This document shows positions 41,843-49,008 of a stretch of 64,000 nt of DNA, piece after piece. The position numbers and the translations under genes are program-made. The stretch is from assembly GCF_900115295.1 (NCBI RefSeq), contig NZ_FOVZ01000001.1, positions 868,001 to 932,000 of the forward strand. Direction: 5' to 3'. Origin of the DNA: Sphingomonas sp. OK281 (GTDB lineage: Bacteria > Pseudomonadota > Alphaproteobacteria > Sphingomonadales > Sphingomonadaceae). Positions within the stretch are counted from its first letter, which is position 1. Every line of letters starts with the position of its first letter. The notes beneath the pieces are model-generated. The model ran no database searches. It had not been told where the DNA came from and was given only the letters and a program-made list of their open reading frames with translations.

Positions 41843-43822
41843 TCACTCGACCGCGCGCAGCTTGGGGCGCCCCGGCGGCGACGTGCGCAACAGGTCGTCG
41901 ACACGCGCGGCAAGATCGGTTTGGCGAAACGGCTTCGAAAGACGGATGACGCCTTCGGGCACGTCCTCGCCCGCCGCCGCATAGCCTGTAACCAGCAAGG
42001 CCGGGATGCGATTTCCCGACGACCACAATTCGGCGATGAGCTGTCCGCCGGTCATGCCAGGCATCAGATAGTCGCTGACCAGTATGTCCGCATCGACGCC
42101 CGACCGGATCGCCGACAGCGCCTGGCTGGCGGAAGATACTTCGACAACGACATAGCCGATATCGCGCAACATGTCGGCGGTGGCCGCGCGTACGAGGTCC
42201 TCGTCGTCGACCAGCAAGACCTTGGCCGCACGGCGGGCGATGACCGGCTCGGCGGTATTCTCGACGGTGTCGGTGGCCACCTCGTCGGTTGCAGGCAGCC
42301 ACAGTTCGACGGTCGTGCCCGAACCGGGTTCGCTCGTCAGGCGAAGCGTACCGCCCGACTGCGCGGCAAGGCCATGGACCATCGACAGCCCGAGCCCGGT
42401 ACCCTTGCCGACGCCCTTGGTGGAGAAGAACGGCTCCGTCGCACGGGCCAGAGTCGCGCGATCCATGCCGACGCCGGTATCGATCGCCGCAATCCGGACG
42501 TAGCGGTCCGGTGCGAGGCCGACCACGTTGCGCTCGTCGACCACGACCTCGCTGACGGTCAGGGTGAGCTTGCCGCCACCGGGCATCGCGTCGCGCGCAT
42601 TGATAGCGAGATTGAGCAGCGCCAGTTCGAGCTGGTTGGGATCGACGCGAGCCGACGAAAGATGCCGCGGAATTTCGATTGTTACCGCGATCGAGGGCCC
42701 GAGCGACCTTCGCATCAAGTCGACGAGTCCGTCGATCAACGCGCCGATGTCGACCGCGCGTGGTTGCAAAGCCTGCCGCCGGGCGAACGCAAGAAGTCGC
42801 TGGGTCAACGTCGCAGCCCGCTCCGCCGCCTGCAACGCGCCACCGATCATTCGCTGCGTACGCTCGTCATCCTTGTGCCGCCTACGCAGCAGATCGAGAC
42901 TGCCGACGATTGGCGTCAGCAGATTGTTGAAATCATGTGCGACACCACCGGTGAGTTGGCCGATGGCATCCATCTTCTGCGCCTGCGCGAGCTGCGCATC
43001 GGCTTCCTTGCGATCGGTGACGTCGGAGACCACGCCGGTCATCCGCGATGCCTTGCCGGCATCGTCATACTGGACCCTGCCCTTGGCGACCAACCACCGG
43101 GACGCCCCGTCAGCCGCATCGATGCGGTACTCGACGTCGATGCTGCCGGTTCGCGTCGCCTCGGTCATCGCGCGCGTGACGGTACCGCGTTGCTTGACGT
43201 CGATGTGGCTCAGGAACGTTTCCATGGTCCAGTCGGGCCGGCCTTCCGGATAGCCGTAGATCGCATCGTGGCGGAGCGTCCGACGGGATTCACCGGTCGT
43301 CAGGTCGATGTCCCAGCTGCCCATACCTGCGGCCTCGAGCGCGATCTCCAGGCTTTCGCGCGCGGATCGCAATTCGCTGGTCCGGTCGAGCACCGCACGT
43401 TCGAGCGTCACAGCGACGTCGCGCAACTCATACTGCCGTCGCCGCGCCGTCAGCGCCGACCGGATCGCGCCCAGCATCGCCTCGGCATGCAGCGGCCGCT
43501 CGAGTAGCAGGACGTTGCCGAGGTCGGTGAGGCGTTGAGTCGCGCGCGCCGTCCGCGGCGTCCTCGTGCCGTTTGCCAAGACGACGAACTGTATGTCCGC
43601 CCAGTTAGGCTGCGTCGCAACCCATTCGGCAAGCGGCGCGACTTCCTCGGTCGCCAGCGCTTCCTCGGTCAGCATCACCGCGCCCGCGCCCTTGGAGAGC
43701 TGGGCAATGAGGTCCATCTGGTCGCGACACACGTAAGCGACGATATCGTTCCGGCCGAGCAGGTCCGACGCGATCGCCGCATCGCGCCCGCGGGGCGCCA
43801 GTATCAGGACGCGATCGTCCAT
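41843..43822 (-). CDS. Hybrid histidine kinase with pseudo-receiver, PAS, HisKA, HATPase and receiver domains
   Basis: Predicted cytosolic signalling protein of 659 residues without membrane segments. Residues about 1-130 look like a response-regulator fold that lacks the phospho-acceptor Asp (GAVMLTEEAL at the beta-3 end), hence a pseudo-receiver. A short coiled coil and a PAS domain with PAC follow (about 160-280). The HisKA dimerisation helix carries the phospho-accepting His296 in GGVAHDFNNLL. The ATPase has GVGKGTGLGLSMV. A C-terminal receiver (about 535-655) has the acceptor Asp584 in LVSDYLMPG. It starts one base after the KaiC-like gene ends, so the two are almost certainly one operon. 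The output partner is not encoded here. Confidence 0.92.
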   Translation of the reverse strand: MDDRVLILAPRGRDAAIASDLLGRNDIVAYVCRDQMDLIAQLSKGAGAVMLTEEALATEEVAPLAEWVATQPNWADIQFVVLANGTRTPRTARATQRLTDLGNVLLLERPLHAEAMLGAIRSALTARRRQYELRDVAVTLERAVLDRTSELRSARESLEIALEAAGMGSWDIDLTTGESRRTLRHDAIYGYPEGRPDWTMETFLSHIDVKQRGTVTRAMTEATRTGSIDVEYRIDAADGASRWLVAKGRVQYDDAGKASRMTGVVSDVTDRKEADAQLAQAQKMDAIGQLTGGVAHDFNNLLTPIVGSLDLLRRRHKDDERTQRMIGGALQAAERAATLTQRLLAFARRQALQPRAVDIGALIDGLVDLMRRSLGPSIAVTIEIPRHLSSARVDPNQLELALLNLAINARDAMPGGGKLTLTVSEVVVDERNVVGLAPDRYVRIAAIDTGVGMDRATLARATEPFFSTKGVGKGTGLGLSMVHGLAAQSGGTLRLTSEPGSGTTVELWLPATDEVATDTVENTAEPVIARRAAKVLLVDDEDLVRAATADMLRDIGYVVVEVSSASQALSAIRSGVDADILVSDYLMPGMTGGQLIAELWSSGNRIPALLVTGYAAAGEDVPEGVIRLSKPFRQTDLAARVDDLLRTSPPGRPKLRAVE

Positions 43823-43823
43823 G

Positions 43824-45335
43824 TCAGTCGCGCGAGTCCCGCATCCCCATCCGACTGGCCATCAACGTCTTTCCTTCGCCCGAGAATGTCGGAACACCGG
43901 TCAGCACGCCCTGAAATTCGCGAAGGGGCTCGCCGACCAACAATCCGTTGCTACCGATCTGAAACTCTCGGATCGTGCGTTCGTGCCGTGCGGTACGCGT
44001 CTTGATGACCGAAATCGCCTGCCGAACCTCGCCATGTGCCTCGAAATAGCGGAGCTGGACGATGGTGTCGGACAGGTAGCTGAGGTCGACATCCGACCTG
44101 ACATCGCCGGTAATGCCGTGCAAACCGAGGATCAGGAGGCTGACGATCCCCTTCTGGCCGAGATACGTTAGCATCTCGTGCATCTGTAGGATCAGGAACT
44201 GCTCGTTGGGCATCGCCTGAAGGTACGCATTGAGGCTGTCGATCACGACGATCTTCGCGCCGTGCTGTTCGACTGCTGCACGCACGGCGCCGGAGAACTC
44301 GCCAGGCGACATCTCGGCCGGATCGATCGCCCGCAACTCAAGCTGGCCGTTCTCGACGAACGGCATCAAGTCCATGCCCAGCGACGCACTACGCTTCAGC
44401 AAGGTCGGCAATCGTTCATCGAACAAGAAATACGCGGCCCGCTCGCCGCGCTTCAACGCCGCGATCATCGACTGGACCGACGCAGTCGTCTTGCCGACGC
44501 CCGCTGGGCCCGTCAGCAACGTCGCGGTGCCGGGGATCAGTCCGCCACCCAACAGCGTGTCGAGTTCGACGGACCCGGTCGATACGGCATCGTCCGAATA
44601 TTTCATGACGTGTTCGGATGCGATCAGACGCGGATACACGCACAGCCCGCCGCGTTCGATCTCGAAATCGTGATAGCCACCACGGTACCGTACGCCGCGC
44701 ATCTTGACGACGTGCATGCGGCGGCGTTGGGCGCCGAACCCCGACAAGGTCTGTTCGAGCGAGATCACGCCATGCGCGATACTGTGCAACTGGAGGTCGC
44801 TGCCCGAGCCGCTCTTGTCGTCGAGGAACAGGACGGTGCAGGCGCGCGTCGAGAAGAAGTGCTTGAGCGCGAGGATCTGGCGCCGATAGCGGATCGGGCT
44901 CTGCGCGAGCAGCCGCAGTTCGGACAGGCTGTCGATCACCACGCGCTTCGGGCGAAGCTCGTCGACCTTTGCCATGACGTCTCGTATCGTCTCGCCCAGT
45001 TCCACCTCGCTGGGGTGCAACAGGGTCTGTTCGTGATCCTCGCCAAGGCCGTCGGCCGGCACCATCTCGAACAGCGACAAGGAGTCCAGCGACCAGCCGT
45101 GCGTCTGCGCCACCGCACGCAGCTCGACCTCGGTCTCGGCCAGGGTGATATAAAGCCCGGCCTCGCCGACCGATGCGCCGGTCAGCAGGAAGCCGAGTCC
45201 CAGGGTGGTCTTGCCGGTGCCTGGCGTGCCCTCGACGAGGTACATCCGGTCCGGCGTAAGCCCTCCATTCAGAATGTCGTCGAGCCCGTCGATACCGGTC
45301 CGTGCGAGCGGCGGTAGGTGTCCGTTCAGTGCCAA
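43824..45335 (-). CDS. KaiC-like double-domain RecA-fold ATPase
   Basis: Protein of 503 residues with two tandem KaiC/RecA domains. The first has Walker A EGTPGTGKTTLGLGF after GIDGLDDILNGGL; the second has GPAGVGKTTASVQS after VELDTLLGGGL. In the second domain, DLSYLSDTIVQLRY aligns with the cyanobacterial KaiC autophosphorylation segment; the Ser equivalent to Ser431 is present (Ser419), but the Thr432 equivalent is Tyr420. No kaiA or kaiB is nearby. The start is TTG 45335 with AGGAAGGA upstream. It is followed at once by the hybrid kinase. A non-clock signalling or timing role is likely; no rhythm can be claimed. Confidence 0.9.
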   Translation of the reverse strand: MALNGHLPPLARTGIDGLDDILNGGLTPDRMYLVEGTPGTGKTTLGLGFLLTGASVGEAGLYITLAETEVELRAVAQTHGWSLDSLSLFEMVPADGLGEDHEQTLLHPSEVELGETIRDVMAKVDELRPKRVVIDSLSELRLLAQSPIRYRRQILALKHFFSTRACTVLFLDDKSGSGSDLQLHSIAHGVISLEQTLSGFGAQRRRMHVVKMRGVRYRGGYHDFEIERGGLCVYPRLIASEHVMKYSDDAVSTGSVELDTLLGGGLIPGTATLLTGPAGVGKTTASVQSMIAALKRGERAAYFLFDERLPTLLKRSASLGMDLMPFVENGQLELRAIDPAEMSPGEFSGAVRAAVEQHGAKIVVIDSLNAYLQAMPNEQFLILQMHEMLTYLGQKGIVSLLILGLHGITGDVRSDVDLSYLSDTIVQLRYFEAHGEVRQAISVIKTRTARHERTIREFQIGSNGLLVGEPLREFQGVLTGVPTFSGEGKTLMASRMGMRDSRD

Positions 45336-45446
45336 GTGGCAGTCCTTCCTGTGATCGTACCGCGCGTGGTGCGACCATGTATGCTGGTCCTAGGTTATAA
45401 CCGGCGTATCGCATAGTCTTGCGGTCGTGCCACTCCGGGGAACTTA

Positions 45447-45950
45447 ATGTCGCTCAAGCACTCGTTTCCGCCGATTTTCGATCCCGATGCGCGTATCCTG
45501 GTTCTGGGCAGCCTGCCGGGCGATCGATCCCTCGCCGCGCAGCGATATTACGCGCATCCGCAGAACCAGTTCTGGCAGCTGATGACGCCGGTCGTCGGAC
45601 GCGATCTCGTCGCGCTCGACTATGGCGATCGGCTCACCGCGTTGCGTACGAGCAAGGTGGCGTTGTGGGACGTGATAGGATCGGCGCGGCGGGCGGGGAG
45701 TAGCGATTCGGCAATCGTCGAGGTCGAAGGCAACGATATCGTCACATTCATCACGCGACTAAGTAAGCTTCGCGCGGTCGCCTTCAACGGCGGTACCGCG
45801 CTCAAGCAAGGCATGAAGCTGCTCGGACCGAACTTCGCGGGGCCGACCGTCGTCGCGCTTCCCTCCAGCAGCCCGCTGCACACGATCGGTCTCGCCGCAA
45901 AGCAGCCCGCCTGGAACCAGCTTGCGGCGTTCCTCCTCGACCAGCCTTGA
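45447..45950 (+). CDS. DNA-deoxyinosine glycosylase (UDG superfamily, family 6 type)
   Basis: Base-excision repair enzyme of 167 residues that removes hypoxanthine from deaminated adenine in DNA. The N-terminal motif VLGSLPGDRSL and the following QRYYAHPQNQFW are the family signature, with Asn in the position used by hypoxanthine glycosylases. LPSSSPLHTIG is the C-terminal active-site loop. The ATG at 45447 lies after GGGGAA. It is divergent from the KaiC-like gene and leads a possible three-gene unit with a DUF1993 protein and a DedA protein. Confidence 0.88.
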   Translation: MSLKHSFPPIFDPDARILVLGSLPGDRSLAAQRYYAHPQNQFWQLMTPVVGRDLVALDYGDRLTALRTSKVALWDVIGSARRAGSSDSAIVEVEGNDIVTFITRLSKLRAVAFNGGTALKQGMKLLGPNFAGPTVVALPSSSPLHTIGLAAKQPAWNQLAAFLLDQP

Positions 45951-45971
45951 TTGCGCGCCTACGCCAGCCGC

Positions 45972-46472
45972 ATGACCAAACTCCATGACCTCACCGTCCC
46001 TGCATTCCGCCGGGGTTTCGCCAGCCTTTCGGCGATCCTCAGGACGGGAGAGGCGTATGCGCAGGAAAACGGCATCGCCGAGGCGGACCTGCTCGGCACG
46101 CGACTGATCGCCGACATGGCGCCGCTGACCGCGCAGGTCCAGCGTGCGAGCGATACGGCCAAGGGCGCGATGGTCCGTATCGGCGGCGTACCGACGGTCG
46201 CGATGGTCGACGACGAGACGAGTTTCACCGCCCTGCAGCAGCGGATTGCGGCAACGGTCGCGTTCCTGGATGGTGTCCCGCGCGATGCAATCGACGGCAA
46301 GGAGGATACGCCCGTCACGGTCATCACGCCGAGCCAAACATTCGACTTCACGGGACGAAGCTATGTGCTCGGGTTCGTGCTGCCCAACTTCTACTTTCAC
46401 GTGACGACCGCCTACGCGCTGTTGCGGATGCGCGGCGTACCGATCGGCAAAATGGATTACCTCGGTCGGTAG
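45972..46472 (+). CDS. DUF1993 family protein
   Basis: Protein of 166 residues matching the DUF1993 pattern: KLHDLTVPAFRRGFASLSAIL near the N-terminus, LIADMAPLTAQVQRASDTAKGA in the middle and LPNFYFHVTTAYALLRMRGVPIGK at the end. The family is a predicted DinB-like four-helix bundle without known activity. The frame opens at a TTG at 45951, but the ATG at 45972 fits the family start. It lies about 20 bases after the glycosylase and is probably co-transcribed. Confidence 0.85.
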   Translation: MTKLHDLTVPAFRRGFASLSAILRTGEAYAQENGIAEADLLGTRLIADMAPLTAQVQRASDTAKGAMVRIGGVPTVAMVDDETSFTALQQRIAATVAFLDGVPRDAIDGKEDTPVTVITPSQTFDFTGRSYVLGFVLPNFYFHVTTAYALLRMRGVPIGKMDYLGR

Positions 46473-46557
46473 ACGCGTTCGACTGCCCGATAAACACCTG
46501 TAGCGACGCGAATAGATGGTGCTGGCGGAGAACGCCGTGCTGCGGCAAGGGCGAGCG

Positions 46558-47160
46558 ATGTCGATCGAAACGCTTATCGCACAATACGGCCTCGCGGCGA
46601 TATTCCTGGGTGCGGGGCTCGAAGGCGAAACCGCGGTCGTGACCGGCGGCGTGCTGGCGCACCAGCACCTGCTGCCGCTGTGGGGAAGCGCCGCGGCGGC
46701 AGTCGCCGGGTCGTTTGCGGCAGACCAGCTCTTCTTCCTTGCCGGGCGCCGTTACCGCGACACTGCGCGCGTTCGGAAGATCGCCGCAAAGCCTGCGTTT
46801 GCCAAGGCACTCGACACATTGGAGCGCCACCCGACAATCTTCATCCTCGGCTTCCGGTTCCTCTACGGCCTACGCACGATCAGCCCGATCGCGATCGGCA
46901 CGTCGCACGTCCCCGCGCGCACGTTCATGACGCTCAACGCGATCTCCGCGGCGGTGTGGGGCGTGATGTTCACCGGCATCGGTTACCTGTTCGGCGACAC
47001 GCTGCTCGACGCGGTCCACAGCATCATGCCGAAGCACAAGCTGGCCGGAGTCGCGATTCTCGCAGTCGTCGTCGCGGTGGTGATGACCGCGATCCGCCAT
47101 TGGCGCGGACGTCGATCGAATGCTGCAGGAGCCCAAGCCTCCGAACGCCCCCCCGTTTAA
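46558..47160 (+). CDS. DedA family inner-membrane protein
   Basis: Integral membrane protein of 200 residues with the DedA/SNARE-associated fold. It begins MSIETLIAQYGLAAIFLGAGLEGE, where the acidic Glu pair is typical. FAADQLFFLAGRRYR and FRFLYGLRTISPIAIGTSHVP contain the conserved Arg-rich re-entrant region. The family is implicated in lipid carrier (undecaprenyl phosphate) flipping and proton-motive-force homeostasis. I choose ATG 46558 behind AAGGGCGAG; the frame also opens at 46516. It converges on phoD with only two bases between stop codons. Confidence 0.88.
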   Translation: MSIETLIAQYGLAAIFLGAGLEGETAVVTGGVLAHQHLLPLWGSAAAAVAGSFAADQLFFLAGRRYRDTARVRKIAAKPAFAKALDTLERHPTIFILGFRFLYGLRTISPIAIGTSHVPARTFMTLNAISAAVWGVMFTGIGYLFGDTLLDAVHSIMPKHKLAGVAILAVVVAVVMTAIRHWRGRRSNAAGAQASERPPV

Positions 47161-47162
47161 TA

Positions 47163-48842
47163 TTAGGCGATCTTTTCCAACGGCTGATCGGGGCGATCGG
47201 CGTGCGTACGGAAACGGGCCGCGGTCGCTTGGGTATATGGTTTGGTCATCACGGTCGACACCGTGATGGAATCCGCCGTGGCGTGTTCCGGCGTGAGCGT
47301 CAGCAGCGTAAACCCCTTGCCGTCCTGATCGCAGAAGCGGACCTCGCCCTTGTTGGCGTCCGCTATGAGTGCGCCGATGCCGGGGAGCAGCGACCCGTAA
47401 GACGGGCTTGTGATCGCGGTGCAGCCGAACTCCGCGGCGACCAGTCTACCCGACGCATCGTGCAGATCGTTCGCCCACGCCGCATGGCTGTCGCCGGAGA
47501 GCACGATCGGCCGCGACTTGGCGCGCCGGAATGCCGCGTAAAGACGTTCGCGGGCAGGCGGATAGCCGTCCCAGCTGTCGAATCCGAACGGAAGCCCTGC
47601 CCGGTACGAGGCGATCCCCGCGGCGATCCGCTCGCGCCACATCGCCGGCAGCTTTGCCATGCGCGCGGCGTACGCGACCGGCCCGAGCTGGCGTTCCAAG
47701 TCGGGCCCGGCGACCTTCGCCATGACCACCTGGTTGCCGAGCACCTGCCACGGCTTGTTTGCGGCAACCGACGTCGCCATCGTGTTCTCGACCCAGGCGA
47801 GCTGCGCCGGCCCAAGCAGTTCGCGGTCGGGCCGTGCTCGTTCGGCCAGCATCGATGCGTATTCGTCAGGCAGGATATCCTCGCCCTTCGACACCACCTG
47901 ATGACTGCGCGCGAGCAGACGTGTTTCGACCATCACCAACGTCGCGAGGTCGCCGAAATCGAAGCTGCGGTTGATCGCCGCCCAAGGTTGGCCGGGCTTG
48001 GGATCGCGAATCGGCATCCATTCGAAATACGCCTGCATCGCCGCCGCCTTGCGCGCGTCCCAATCGCCCTCGGTCTTCGGGTCGTGGTTTTCGGCGCCGT
48101 GCATCCAGTCGTCGTTGGCGACCTCGTGATCGTCCCAGACGCAGATGAACGCGGCGCGGGCGTGGGCTGCCTGCATGTCGACGTCGCGCTTCACCTGCGC
48201 GTGGCGCATCCGGTAGTCGGCGAGACTGACAATCTCGTGACGCGGTTCGACCAGGCGGCCGATCTTCTTGCCGATGTCCGCGCCGTACCCATCGACGCCG
48301 TACTCGTAGATATAGTCGCCGAGGTGCAGCACCGTATCGACCCGGTCGAGCTTGGCGATCGCGTCATACGCATTGAACAGGCCGCCCGCATAGAGCTGGC
48401 ACGACACTACGGCCATGACGACATCGGCGACCTTGCCCTTTGGCAACGTGCGGAACCGGCCGACCGGCGAGCGTGTGCCGTCTGCAGCGTCGAACCAGTA
48501 GTGGTATTCGCGGCCTGGCTGAAGTCCGGTCGCCTCGATCTTGGCGGTGAAGTCGCGCGCCGCGCGGGCCTTGACGCTGCCGGAGCGGATCGGCTTACCG
48601 CCTTCGGTCTGGGCAACGTGCCAGGTCAGAGCGATGTCCGTCGCATGCGCGGTCTCGATCGGTGACGCGCGGGTCCAGAGGATCGCGCCGTCAACCGAAG
48701 GATCGCCGCTCGCGACGCCGTGATCGAAGCGGGTTTTGGCCGCGCTTGCCGCCTGCACTGCCACGGCCGGCAACGCGAGCGTTGCGCCGGAGCCCGCGAG
48801 CTTCAGGACGTTCTTCATGGCATCGCGGCGGTTGATCGTCAT
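47163..48842 (-). CDS. phoD: Alkaline phosphatase D (PhoD-like), Tat-exported
   Basis: Extracytoplasmic phosphatase/phosphodiesterase of 559 residues. The N-terminus has a twin-arginine signal (INRRDAMKNVL and the hydrophobic ALPAVAVQAASAA). The mature part starts FDHGVASGDPSVDGAILWTRA, the PhoD signature, with an N-terminal Ig-like domain. The metallophosphatase domain follows: LHLGDYIYEYG, FICVWDDHEVANDDWM and LSGDSHAAW supply Asp/His/Asn ligands (Ca/Fe in PhoD). It releases phosphate from esters and diesters. It is divergent from a TonB receptor and near phoX; the region between has Pho-box-like sites. Confidence 0.92.
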   Translation of the reverse strand: MTINRRDAMKNVLKLAGSGATLALPAVAVQAASAAKTRFDHGVASGDPSVDGAILWTRASPIETAHATDIALTWHVAQTEGGKPIRSGSVKARAARDFTAKIEATGLQPGREYHYWFDAADGTRSPVGRFRTLPKGKVADVVMAVVSCQLYAGGLFNAYDAIAKLDRVDTVLHLGDYIYEYGVDGYGADIGKKIGRLVEPRHEIVSLADYRMRHAQVKRDVDMQAAHARAAFICVWDDHEVANDDWMHGAENHDPKTEGDWDARKAAAMQAYFEWMPIRDPKPGQPWAAINRSFDFGDLATLVMVETRLLARSHQVVSKGEDILPDEYASMLAERARPDRELLGPAQLAWVENTMATSVAANKPWQVLGNQVVMAKVAGPDLERQLGPVAYAARMAKLPAMWRERIAAGIASYRAGLPFGFDSWDGYPPARERLYAAFRRAKSRPIVLSGDSHAAWANDLHDASGRLVAAEFGCTAITSPSYGSLLPGIGALIADANKGEVRFCDQDGKGFTLLTLTPEHATADSITVSTVMTKPYTQATAARFRTHADRPDQPLEKIA

Positions 48843-48910
48843 CGTCGGACTTTCGTAACAAGTGTCGTTGGCCTGCTAGTCGCGATCGAAGACAGTGCGG
48901 CGGCAACGAT

Positions 48911-48928
48911 GTGACAGCGTCGTTACTA
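48911..48928 (-). promoter_or_regulatory. Weak Pho-box-like sequence facing phoD
   Basis: On the minus strand, TAGTAAC-GACG-CTGTCAC has the 7-4-7 layout of a PhoB box. The second half matches CTGTCAC exactly; the first half is poor (3 of 7). It lies about 70 bases before phoD. Confidence 0.35.
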
Positions 48929-48930
48929 AA

Positions 48931-48948
48931 TAGTCATTTTCCTTTCAT
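48931..48948 (+). promoter_or_regulatory. Pho-box-like sequence upstream of the TonB receptor
   Basis: TAGTCAT-TTTC-CTTTCAT matches the PhoB consensus CTGTCAT-N4-CTGTCAT at 11 of 14 positions, in an AT-rich patch about 60 bases before the ATG at 49009. Its position between two phosphatase-linked genes makes phosphate-starvation control likely. Confidence 0.55.
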
Positions 48949-49008
48949 GAAGACGCCTTCGAAACGTCATCCCCCTCGCCTAGTGCGTCGGCAACAAGGG
49001 GGACATTA

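Noticed and set aside
43824..45335. Calling the KaiC homologue a circadian clock component
   Set aside because: No kaiA or kaiB, and the second phospho-site residue is replaced; family membership alone does not show a clock.
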